The notes below the pieces were generated by a model. The model ran no database searches, had not been told where the DNA came from, and saw only the letters and a list, made by a program, of their open reading frames with translations. Shown piece by piece: positions 54,226 through 64,000 of a DNA stretch of 64,000 bases. The stretch is taken from assembly GCA_964020155.1 (NCBI GenBank), contig OZ026558.1, positions 5,158,469 to 5,222,468 on the forward strand, read 5' to 3'. The number at the start of each line of letters is the position of its first letter. The first letter of the stretch is position 1. This DNA is from Chondrilla cf. caribensis. Taxonomy: Eukaryota; Porifera; Demospongiae; Chondrillida; Chondrillidae. The translations under genes were made by a program, and so were the position numbers.

Positions 54226-54931
54226 GCCATCAAATAACTCATCTTTATTTGTTATAATTGATATTGAATATTATGATTTACAGTTGATGAAAGTGGCAAT
54301 TGGTTATGACTGTCTGCATGGATATATTATGGTACTGTACACTGGGGTGGACCCTACTATCGATAAGAGTTCAAACTGTGTGATTCATGTCAGATCTGTG
54401 TATGTGCACATATACATAATATTATAATACATAGGTATTATATCAATCAATTAATATAATATTTATGTACATGGCACCAGAAGGTGCTAGGACATGGAAG
54501 GGTTCCAAGTAGCAAGCCCGAAGTACCCTGAAAGTCATATGATGAACTTGTGACCTATCTGTTTATGCTATGTACATTGTGCTACTTACACCAAGTGTAC
54601 AATCTGTATAAGGTCAACTCAGATCGTTCTGCAGAACCTGAAATAGACCATCTTTTCTCAGGCAACCACTAAGGGTTATATAAACGGTCACCCACTCAGG
54701 GTCTGTCACGCAGAAACCGATCCCTTCAGATTATTGTCACCCTAAGGCATTGATCAATAAGTATCTGACCGGATGCCTTTCATTCGATGAAAGGCATCCC
54801 CCTCGTCCGAAATTTATCCCCCCACCGGGATCAATCCTTGGAATTGTAAACATAAATATGCTTACCCGAGGCATACATAAAATAGCTATTACAAATAGCC
54901 TACACATTGAAATCCAAAAACAATACACCAA
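54226..54931. other. Gene-free region with a retroelement 3' end fragment and a palindrome
   Basis: AT-rich. 54420-54500 resembles the 3' end of the LINE-like fragment at 45240-45300 (shared CACCAGAAGGTGCTAGGACAT). 54771-54799 is a perfect 13-bp-arm palindrome with a 3-base centre. No coding evidence. Confidence 0.55.
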
Positions 54932-56600
54932 AAAAGTTGATTCAGTCATATTATTCCACAGTTGAAATTCTTGCAAACATACGTAAGTGTTCCAAACTGA
55001 TAAAGGTGACTGACATACTTTCATTTTGAAACCTTTTGGCTTTGTAAAACATCAAATTCAACTACATGTGGGACAATCAACATCTTGATTGTAACGCCTT
55101 AACATCAATACAGGACCCATCCCTTTCACACATTCACAGGAAATACTCATTCCCTCTGTTCTAATTGACTGTCACTTAGGTTAAGTTGGGTTAACTTAAA
55201 ACGGTAGTATCAAAATACTGTATTATTATGGTCACATTAATGAAATGAAGAAATTGTCGGATTTGTAATTAATAAAAAGTCACCCACTCAGGGTCAAAGA
55301 CACCTATATATGTAGAGCTTTACAGGGACTTTCCACAGAGACTGTGTACTTGCGTCATTCCACGAATGCAGAAGACACTATTCTAGCTGGGAGGTCAGCC
55401 GCGAGTCCCAAAGCTCCCCCCTACGGTTCTTTGTAGAGAGTATGCGACTGACCACCAGGAAGTGAGCTATTTTTTTTCAGAGAAAAAAACCGTCCTTTTG
55501 AGGATTCGAACCCGCGACCTGGAGCCTAGAGTCGTGTCACCTGACCACCCCGCCACCGTGACCTATCTATTTTATTATTATTATCTGCGCTATTTAAAGT
55601 TGCCCTCAATGTTCAATTCGGAGAATAGGCCACCCCCAGGCACTCGAATCACTTGATCGTCTCTGATAGGTTTAGAAGAACCTTCGGTGAAGATTTAAAG
55701 CTCGTTGAAGTCTTCGCGCTCAAATTCTAGCCCAAATCCTAATTGTCGGCGTTTTGAAATCGGCCATTTTGTTCACACAATAGAAATAATATAAATTTAC
55801 TGTAGTAGTTACGCGTAGGAATGCATATTATATGATGTTGCAGTATTTCCTAAATTCGAATATACTCGAAGATGGTGGAGCTACGTAGTTCGTAGCTACG
55901 GCAAAGGAGCTTTACAAAGTCTTCTGTTTCATACTATAAAACCCGAGGGTATGTAAAGTTTTCCTACATTCCAGACTGTATGTGCATTATTGCTTTCCTG
56001 TGATAGAAACTTCGTCGGAGAATGCGCGAACACTGTAAGGGACATATCAGTATTCCTCTCCAAAGAGAGGATATTACCAAATTGCATCTTCGAGGTGTGG
56101 TTGTGTAAGGTATGGGTTGAGGTATATTAACTGATAGAATATGTTCACTTGCTTTGTGTTCAGTTTTGAAGTAGTGAAGATCATTCATGACAAGATACTG
56201 GACATGACCGGTAGTAACCAGTGAGTACATCATTATGTGATCCACTGTGATTATCATACTCAAGTATTACATCTGCTCTCAGAGTACCACTTGTTCTGGT
56301 GGGAAACAAGACAGACCTCCACATGCAAAATTAATAGTTCTGTGTAGCACTGCAAACACACACATCAAAATAGAACTATTGCCAGTACCTGTTTTACAAT
56401 AATCTATTATCACAATGTCAACACAATAAGTTATATTATGTATACCAAATCTAGCACACTGCATTATGCTACGATGGGTCAGATATTTAAAGACATATCT
56501 CGTCAACCGGCACATGCCATTTTGTATTTCCCACTGGTGACATAGGTGTCAGTGACCCCCCTTTCCCTCTTCCCCCAGCATGGCCATCTTTTCAGGAAGT
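54932..56600. repeat. Segmental duplication, copy 1
   Basis: Near-identical to 58688-60475 with an offset of about 3868 bp from 55262 onward. Shared landmarks: AAAAGTTGATTCAG, the tRNA-like head, GCTACGTAGTTCGTAGCTACG, CGAGGTGTGGTTGTG, and the junction into the ~346-bp satellite. Open frames inside are duplicated too and have no recognised product. Confidence 0.9.
55502..55562 (-). repeat. tRNA-like SINE head, copy 1
   Basis: On - the sequence has a canonical B box GGTTCGAATCC (55512-55502) and an A-box-like TGGCGGGGTGG (55557-55547), spaced as in a tRNA. It resembles tRNA-Leu, but acceptor and anticodon stems do not pair, so I call a SINE promoter or tRNA relic. Confidence 0.55.
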
Positions 56601-56604
56601 TTGA

Positions 56605-58400
56605 GAAATACGAATGCACAGACACACTCCTTGACCTAGTACAGTCATTCTGATAACAAAAAAGATGCATTTTGATGTCGACCAATAATTCTCCCCAGTG
56701 CCCATATGCCACATATAATAAAATTTATGTTCTTTTGTATGTTTATAAGTGTAATATGCCTTGTGGTGATGACCTGAGCAATTGGACAATTCTTTGCTGG
56801 TCACCAAGGGCTAGCCAGTGTCCGTGCTAACTCACCAACATATTTTGGGAAGAATTGAGATTGTCCTGAGTGCGCTATAAGCCTTGTGGTGACAAGAAAA
56901 AAATTTTCATTTTTTTGGCTTGTCACCACGATTTCTCCTGAGTGCACATGATGCATCATAGGTCAAATCCGAATGCACAGACACACTCCTGGACCTAGTA
57001 CGGTCCTTCTGATAACAAGAAAGATGCATTTTGATGTCGACCAAAAATTCACCCCAGTGCCCATAAGCCACATATAATAAAATGTATATACTTTTGTATG
57101 TATATAAGTGTAATATGCCATGTGGTGATGAAATGAGCAATTGGACATTTCTTTGCTGGTCACCATGGGCTACCTAGTGTCCATGCCTAACTCACCAACA
57201 CAATTTCATAAGCATTCTGATTGTCCTGAGTGCGTTATAAACCTCGTGGTGACAAGCCAAAAAATGTCAATTTTTGGTCTTGTCACCACGGCCTCTCCTG
57301 TGTGCACGTGATGCATCATAGCTCAAATCCGAATGCACAGACACACTTCTGGACCTGATAGCTACCTTCTGCTAGCAAAAAGTTGCATTTTGATGTCGAC
57401 CAAAATTTCCCCCTATTGCCAATGTATATACTTTGAATGTAGATTCATATATGCGTGTATTACGCCTTGGGTGATCACCTAAGCAATTTGAGATTTCTTT
57501 CCTGGTCACCAAGGGCTACCTAGTGTCCATGCCTAACTCACCAACACAATTTGGTAAGCATTCTGATTGTCCTGAGTGCGCTATAAGCCTCGTGGTGACA
57601 AGCCCAAAAAATGTCAATTTTTGGTCTTGTCACCACGGCCTCTCCTGTGTGTACGTGATGCATCATAGCTCAAATCCAAATGCACATACACACTCCTGGA
57701 CCTGGTAGCTACCTTCTGATAGCAAAAAGATGCATTTTGATGTGGACCAAAATTTCCCCCTATTGCCAATGTATATACTTTGTATGTAGATTCATATATG
57801 CGTGTATTACGCCTTGGGTGATCACCTAATCAATTTGAGATTTCTTTCCTGGTGACCAAGGGCTACCTAGTGTCCATGCCTAACTCACCAACACAATTTG
57901 GTAAGCATTCTGATTGTCCTGAGTGCGCTATAAGCCTCGTGGTGACAAGCCCAAAAAATGTCAATTTTTGGTCTTGTCACCACGGCCTCTCCTGTGTGCA
58001 CGTGATGCATCATAGCTGAAATCCAAATACACAGACACACTCCTGGACCTGGTAGCTACCTTCTGATAGCAAAAAGTTGCATTTTGATGTCAACCAAAAT
58101 TTTCCCCTATTGCCAATGTATATACTTTGTATGTAGATTCATATATGCGTGTATTACGCCTTGGGTGATCACCTAATCAATTTGAGATTTCTTTGCTGGT
58201 CACCAAGGGCTACCTAGTGTCCATGCCTAACTCACCAACACAATTTGGTAAGCATTCTGATTGTCCTGAGTGCGCTATAAGCCTCGTGGTGACAAGCCAA
58301 AAAATGTCAATTTTTGGTCTTGTCACCACGGCCTCTCCTGTGTGCACGTGATGCATCATAGCTCAAATCCGAGTGCACAGACACACTCCTGGACCTGTGA
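56605..58400. repeat. About 346-bp satellite, block 1 (roughly 5 copies)
   Basis: Tandem units of about 346 bp; the landmark CATGCCTAACTCACCAACAC recurs near 57184, 57530, 57877 and 58223. Each unit has a long hairpin (for example 57245-57290, arms CGTGGTGACAAG and CTTGTCACCACG with paired A/T runs inside). First units are diverged, later ones nearly identical. Confidence 0.93.
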
Positions 58401-58687
58401 TTCAGGACAGGTCAGCAGTGTGCACTGAAATAGTTAAATCGATGTGAACATATTTTTAACTCTCCAGAGGTACTTCTCCAAACTGTTTAGTAGGACGGTA
58501 TTGAAGGACCGAAGTGAGGGGTCACTAGGTGCATACCTGTAGCTGGTATGTAAAATGTGAATGCTCTGCTCTTGCCTTCCTGCAGGTCTTCTCCAAACAC
58601 TTCCAGAGAAATATCACAGTTCTTTGCATTGACAGTAACAAGAATTGAGAACTTTTGAATTTACCATTCTACTTATTAATAAAATGT
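58401..58687. other. Single-copy spacer between satellite block 1 and duplication copy 2
   Basis: No repeat structure or coding signal seen. Confidence 0.5.
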
Positions 58688-60475
58688 AAAAAGTTGATTC
58701 AGTCATATTATTCCACAGTTGAAATTGTTGCAAACATACGTAAGTGTTCCAAACTGATAAAGGTGACTGACATACTTTCATTTTGAAACCTTTTAGCTTT
58801 GTAAAAATTAATATCAAATTTAACTACATGTGGGACAATCAGCATCTTGATTTTAACGCCGTAACATCAATACAGGACCCACCCCTTTTACACATTCACA
58901 GGAAATACCCATTCCCTCTGTTCTAATCGACTGTCACTTAGGTTAAGTTGGGTATACTTATTTAGGCCATAGATACTCGTTATTGACAATTAAAATAAAC
59001 ACATAATTACATAATAAATATTAGTTAAAATGGTAGTACGTGGGTGTAGCAATAGCTTTCACTCTTTCCAACCTTATGTTGTCCATAATTTGTTTAAATA
59101 TCAAAATACTGTATTATAATGATGAAGAAATTGTAATTAATAAAAAGTCACCCACTCAGGGTCAAAGACACCTATATATGCAGAGCTTTACAGGACTTTC
59201 CACAGAGACTGTGTACTTGCGTCATTCCACGAATGCAGAAGACACTATTCTAGCTGGGAGGTCAGCCGCGAGTCCCAAAGCTCCCCCCTACGGTTCTTTG
59301 TAGAGAGTATGCGACTGACCACCAGGAAGTGAGCTATTTTTTTTCAGAGAAAAAAACCGTCCTTTTGAGGATTCGAACCCGCGACCTGGAGCCTAGAGTC
59401 GTGTCACCTGACCACCCCGCCACCGTGACTTATCTATTTTATTGTTATTATCTGCGCTATTTAAAGTTGCCCTCAATGTTCAATTCGGAGAATAGGCCAC
59501 CCCCAGGCACTCGAATCACTTGATCGTCTCTGATAGGTTTAGAAGAACCTTCGGTGAAGATTTAAAGCTCGTTGAAGTCTTTGCGCTCAAATTCTAGCCC
59601 AAATCCTAATTGTCGGCGTTTTGAAATCGGCCATTTTGTTCACACAATAGAAATAATATAAATTTACTGTAGTAGTTACGCGTAGGAATGCATATTATAT
59701 GATGTTGCAGTATTTCCTAAATTCGAATATACTCGAAGATGGTGGAGCTACGTAGTTCGTAGCTACGGCAAGGGAGCTTTACAAAGTCTTCAGTTTTTAA
59801 TACTACAAAACCCGAGGGTATGTAAAGTTTTCCTACATTCCAGACTGTATGTGCATTATTGCTTTCCTGTGATAGAAACTTCGTCGGAGAATGCGCGAAC
59901 ACTGTAAGGGACATAGCAGTATTCCTCTGCAAAGAGAAGATATTACCAAATTGCATCTTCGAGGTGTGTTTGTGTAGGGTATGGGTTGAGGTATATTAAC
60001 TGATAGAATATGTTCACTTGCTTTGTGTTCAGTTTTGAAGTAGTGAAGATCATTCATGACAAGATACTGGACATGACTGGTAGTAACCAGTGAGTACATC
60101 ATTATGTGGTCCACTGTGATTATCATACTCAAGTATTACATCTGCTCTCAGAGTACCACTTGTTCTGGTGGGAAACAAGACAGACCTCCACATGCAAAAT
60201 TAATAGTTCTGTGTAGCACTGCAAACACACACATCAAAATAGAACTATTGCCAGTACCTGTTTTACAATAATCTATTATCACAATGTCAACACAATAAGT
60301 TATATTATGTATACCAAATCTAGCACACTGCATTATACTATGATGGGTCAGGTATTTAGGTACGTATCTCGTCAACCGGCACATGCCATTTTGTATTTCC
60401 CACTGGTGTCATAGGTGTAAGTGACCCCCTATCCTTCTGACACCAGCAGGGCCATCTTCTCAGAAACTTTGAGAA
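58688..60475. repeat. Segmental duplication, copy 2
   Basis: Second copy of 54932-56600. It differs by an insertion of about 110 bp near 58950-59090 and scattered substitutions, and continues into satellite block 2 at the same point as copy 1 enters block 1. Confidence 0.9.
59369..59429 (-). repeat. tRNA-like SINE head, copy 2
   Basis: Identical box A/box B arrangement to 55502-55562, within the duplication. Confidence 0.55.
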
Positions 60476-60930
60476 ATACGAATGCACAGACACACTCCTT
60501 GACCTAGTACAGTCATTCTGATAACAAAAAAAGATGCATTTTGATGTCGACCAAAAATTCCCCCAGTGCCCATATGCCACATGTGGTGATCACCTAAGCA
60601 ATTTGAGATTTCTTGGCTGGTCACCAAGGGCTACCCAGTGTCCATGCCAAACTCACCAACACAATTTTGGTAACATTCTGATTGTCCTGAGTGCGCTATA
60701 CGCCTCGTGGTGACAAGCCAAAAAATGTCAATTTTTTGAGTTGTCACCACGGCCTCTCGTGTGTGCACGTGATGCATCATAGCTCAAATCCGAATGTACA
60801 GACACACTCCTGGACCTGGTAGCTACCTTCTGATAGCAAAAAGGATGGATTTTGATGACGACCAAAGTTTCCCCCCAGTGCCACATATAATAGAAAGTAT
60901 ATACTTTGTATGTACATTCATATATGCGTG
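60476..60930. repeat. About 346-bp satellite, block 2, left part
   Basis: A shortened and a fuller unit of the same satellite, interrupted at 60931 by a different tandem repeat. Confidence 0.88.
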
Positions 60931-61868
60931 TATGGGAGAGTATAGGAGATAAAACGCTAAGCACCTTTTTGCATAGCTAATGGGGAGGGGGCGTGTCAAC
61001 TTGATAATTTAGACAGACCTAGCTAGGGACGTGAACTAACTTCTGAAACAATTCCCATCTCAATAGGTGACCTGTAACTCCAACTACATTGGAAAGTGTT
61101 TAATATTTTTTTTTCAATGTATGGGAGAGTATAGGAGAGAAAACGCTAAGCACTTTTTTTCATAGCTCATGAGAGAGGGGGCGTGTCAACTTGATATTTT
61201 AGATACACCTTAGCTAGGAATGTGAACTAACTTCTGAAACAATTCCCATCTCAATAGGTGACCCGTAACCCCAGCTACATTGGAAGGTGCTTAATATTTT
61301 TTCAATGTATGGGAGAGTATAGGAGAGAAAACGCTGAGCACCTTTTTTCATAGCTCATGAGAGAGGGGGCGTGTCAACTTGATATTTTAGACAGACCTAG
61401 CTAGGGACGTGAACTAACTTCTGAAACAATTCCCATCTCAATAGGTGACCCGTAACTCCAACTACATTGGAAGGTGCTTAATATTTTTTCAATGTATGGG
61501 AGAGTATAGGAGAGAAAACGCTGAGCACCTTTTTTCATAGCTCATGAGAGAGGGGGCGTGTCAACTTGATATTTCAAACAAATCTAGGGAGGGACGTGAA
61601 CTAACTTCTGAAACGATTCCCATCTCAATAGGTGACCCTTAACCCCAGTTACATTGGAAGGTGCTTAATATTTTTTTTCAATGTATGGGAGAGTATAGGA
61701 GATAAAACACTAAGCACCTTTCTGCATAGCTCATGAGAGAGGGGACATGTCAACTTGATATTTTAGAGAGACCTAGCTAGGGATGTGAACTAACTTCTGA
61801 AACAATTCCCATCTCAATAGGTGACCCGTAACCCCAACTACATTGGAAGGTGCTTAATATTTTTTCCA
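60931..61868. repeat. About 188-bp satellite, 5 copies, nested in the 346-bp satellite
   Basis: Units start with TATGGGAGAGTATAGGAG at about 60931, 61120, 61308, 61495 and 61684. The array begins and ends within one interrupted unit of the other satellite (left flank ATATATGCGTG, right flank TTTTTTGAGTTGTCACC), so it sits inside it. Confidence 0.92.
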
Positions 61869-64000
61869 TGTATGTAATTTTTTGAGTTGTCACCACGGCC
61901 TCTCCTGTGTGCACGTGATGCATCATAGCTCAAATCCGAATGCACAGACACACTCCTGGACCTGGTAGCTACCTTCTGATAGCAAAAAAGATGCATTTTG
62001 ATGTCGACCAAAATTTCCCCCCAGTGCCACATATAATAGAATGTATATACTTTGTATGTACATTCATATGTGCGTGTAATACACCTTGTGGTGATCACCT
62101 AAGCAATTTGAGATTTCTTTTTTGTTCACCAAAGGCTACCTAGTGTCCATGCCAAACTCTCTAACACCATTTCGTAAGCATTCTGATTGTCCTGAGTGTG
62201 TTATAAGCCTCGTGGTGACAAGCCAAAAAATGTCAATTTTTTGAGTTGTCACCACGGCCTCTCCTGTGTACACGTGATGCATCATAGCTCAAATCCGATT
62301 GCACAGACACACTCCTGGACCTAGTAGCTACCTTCTGATAGCAAAAAGGATGCATTTTGATGTGGACCAAAATTTCCCCCCAGTGCCACATATAATAGAA
62401 TGTATATACTTTGTATGTACATTCATATATGCGTGTAATACGTCTTGTGGTGATCACCTAAACAATTTGAGATTTCTTTTCTGTTCACCAAGGGCTACCT
62501 AGTGTCCATGCCTAACTCACCAACACAATTTGGTAAGCATTCTGATTGTCCTGAGTGCGCTATAAGCCTCGTGGTGACAAGCCCAAAAAATGTCAATTTT
62601 TGGTCTTGTCACCACGGCCTCTCCTGTGTGCACGTGATGCATCATAGCTCAAATCCAAACACACAGACACACTCCTGGACCTGGTAGCTACCTTCTGATA
62701 GAAAAAAGTTGCATTTTGATGTCGACCAAAATTTCCCCTCATTCCCAATGTATATACTTTGTATGTAGATTCATATATGCGTGTAATACGCCTTGGGTGA
62801 TCACCTAATCAATTTGAGATTTCTTTTCTGGTCACCAAGGGCTACCTAGTGTCCATGCCCAACTCACCAACACAATTTGGTAAGCATTCTGATTGTCCTG
62901 AGTGCGCTATAAGCCTCGTGGTGACAAGCCCAAAAAATGTCAATTTTTGGTCTTGTCACCACGGCCTCTCCTGTGTGCACGTGATGCATCATAGCTGAAA
63001 TCCAAATGCACAGACACACTCCTGGACCTGGTAGCTACCTTCTGATAGCAAAAAGTTGCATTTTGATGTCGACCAAAATTTCCCCCTATTGCCAATGTAT
63101 ATACTTTGAATGTAGATTCATATATAAGTGTATTACGCCTTGTGGTGATCACCTAAGCAATTTGATATTTCTTTTCTGGTCACCAAGGGCTACCTAGTGT
63201 CCATGCCTAACTCACCAACACAATTTCGCAAGCATTCTGATTGTCCTGAGTGCGCTATAAGCCTCGTGGTGACAAGCCAAAAAATGTCAATTTTTGGTCT
63301 TGTCACCACGGCCTCTCCTGTGTGCACGTGATGCATCATAGCTCAAATCCAAATGCACAGACACACTCCTGGACCTGGTAGCTATCTTCTGATAGCAAAA
63401 AGTTGCATTTTGATGTCGACCAAAATTTCCCCCCAGTGCCACATATAATAGAATGTATATACTTTGTATGTACATTCATATATGCGTGTAATACGCCTTG
63501 TGGTGATCACCTAAGCAATTTGAGATTTCTTTTCTGGTCACCAAGGGCTACCTAGTGTCCATGCCTAACTCACCAACACAATTTCGTAAACATTCTGATT
63601 GTCCTGAGTGCGCTATAAGGTATATGGTGACAAGCAAAAAAATGTCAATTTTTTGAGTTGTCACCACGGCTTCTCCTGTGTGCACGTGATGCATCATAGC
63701 TCAAATCCGAATGCACAGACACACTCCTGGACCTGGTAGCTACCTTCTGATAGCAAAAAGTTGCATTTTGATGTGGACCAAAATTTCCCCCTATTGCCAA
63801 TGTATATACTTTGTATGTAGATTCATATATGCGTGTATTACGCCTTGGGTGATCACCAAAGCAATTTGAGATTTCTTTGCTGGTGACCAAGGGCTACCTA
63901 GTGTCCATGCCTAACTCACCAACACAATTTGGTAAGCATTCTGATTGTCCTGAGTGCGCTATAAGCCTCGTGGTGACAAGCCCAAAAAATGTCAATTTTT
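61869..64000. repeat. About 346-bp satellite, block 2, right part, running off the window
   Basis: Six or more units, landmark near 62142, 62507, 62855, 63204, 63560 and 63908. The array continues past the window end. Short open frames (such as MHRHTPGPGSYLL) recur in each unit and are by-products. Confidence 0.93.

Noticed and set aside
55502..55562. Functional tRNA-Leu gene
   Set aside because: Acceptor and anticodon stems do not pair and no long variable arm is present; kept as a SINE head.
61838..63890. Recurring 60-86 residue frames in the satellite (MHRHTPGPGSYLL and the - strand RSRSVSVHSDLSYD)
   Set aside because: Present in every satellite unit with drifting ends; no codon-level constraint visible.

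Overview
This is eukaryotic nuclear DNA from an early-branching animal, most likely a sponge. Genes are split by many small GT-AG introns, intergenic gaps are tens to hundreds of bases, and the gene set is metazoan. The most telling gene is hedgling (hedge domain + VWA + cadherin repeats), a family known from sponges and cnidarians and absent from bilaterians. Assignment to sponge rather than cnidarian is my inference from compactness. I built the exon models by hand from splice consensus, reading phase and family similarity. All complete models close to whole codons from ATG to stop.

Layout. 1-4088 (-): 5' part of hedgling. 4526-13600 (-): RIC1, 27 exons. 14320-20884 (+): MYO1B-like class I myosin, 29 exons. 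21288-23185 (-): ACBD5-like. 23208-25052 (+): MRPL45. 25129-27101 (+): single-domain CHSY-like glycosyltransferase A. 27662-33323 (+): R3H/SUZ protein. 33477-35842 (-): FBXO7. 35879-37221 (+): PEX12. 37230-38618 (-): CHSY-like B. 38719-40752 (+): HUS1. 40947-42268 (+): CDK2-like kinase. 42391-43715 (-): orphan Cys-rich membrane protein. 43792-45165 (+): intronless RNF14. 46077-51467 (+): CUL1. 51585-53210 (-): GGPS1. 53313-54225 (+): RPL23. From 54226 to the end I find no genes: there is a duplicated block carrying a tRNA-like (SINE) head and two nested satellite families.

Genes that work together by established family biology: FBXO7 and CUL1 (SCF ubiquitin ligase), with RNF14 as an RBR ligase; ACBD5 (peroxisome-ER tether and very-long-chain acyl-CoA binding) and PEX12 (peroxisomal import ligase); HUS1 and CDK2 (checkpoint and cell cycle); RIC1 (Rab6 GEF, Golgi) with the two Golgi-type glycosyltransferases; MRPL45 and RPL23 (ribosomes). 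I see no evidence that the cluster is functional rather than chance.

Two features stand out. First, at least six gene pairs are head to head, several with only 22-102 bp between start codons, and one tail-to-tail pair has 8 bp between stop codons. Second, nearly every gene carries intronic minisatellites or (CA)n tracts. In four genes the repeat unit contains a copy of the intron's own splice site, giving arrays of tandem duplicate donors or acceptors. In FBXO7 the unit is 18 bp, so every donor in the array is in the same reading frame.
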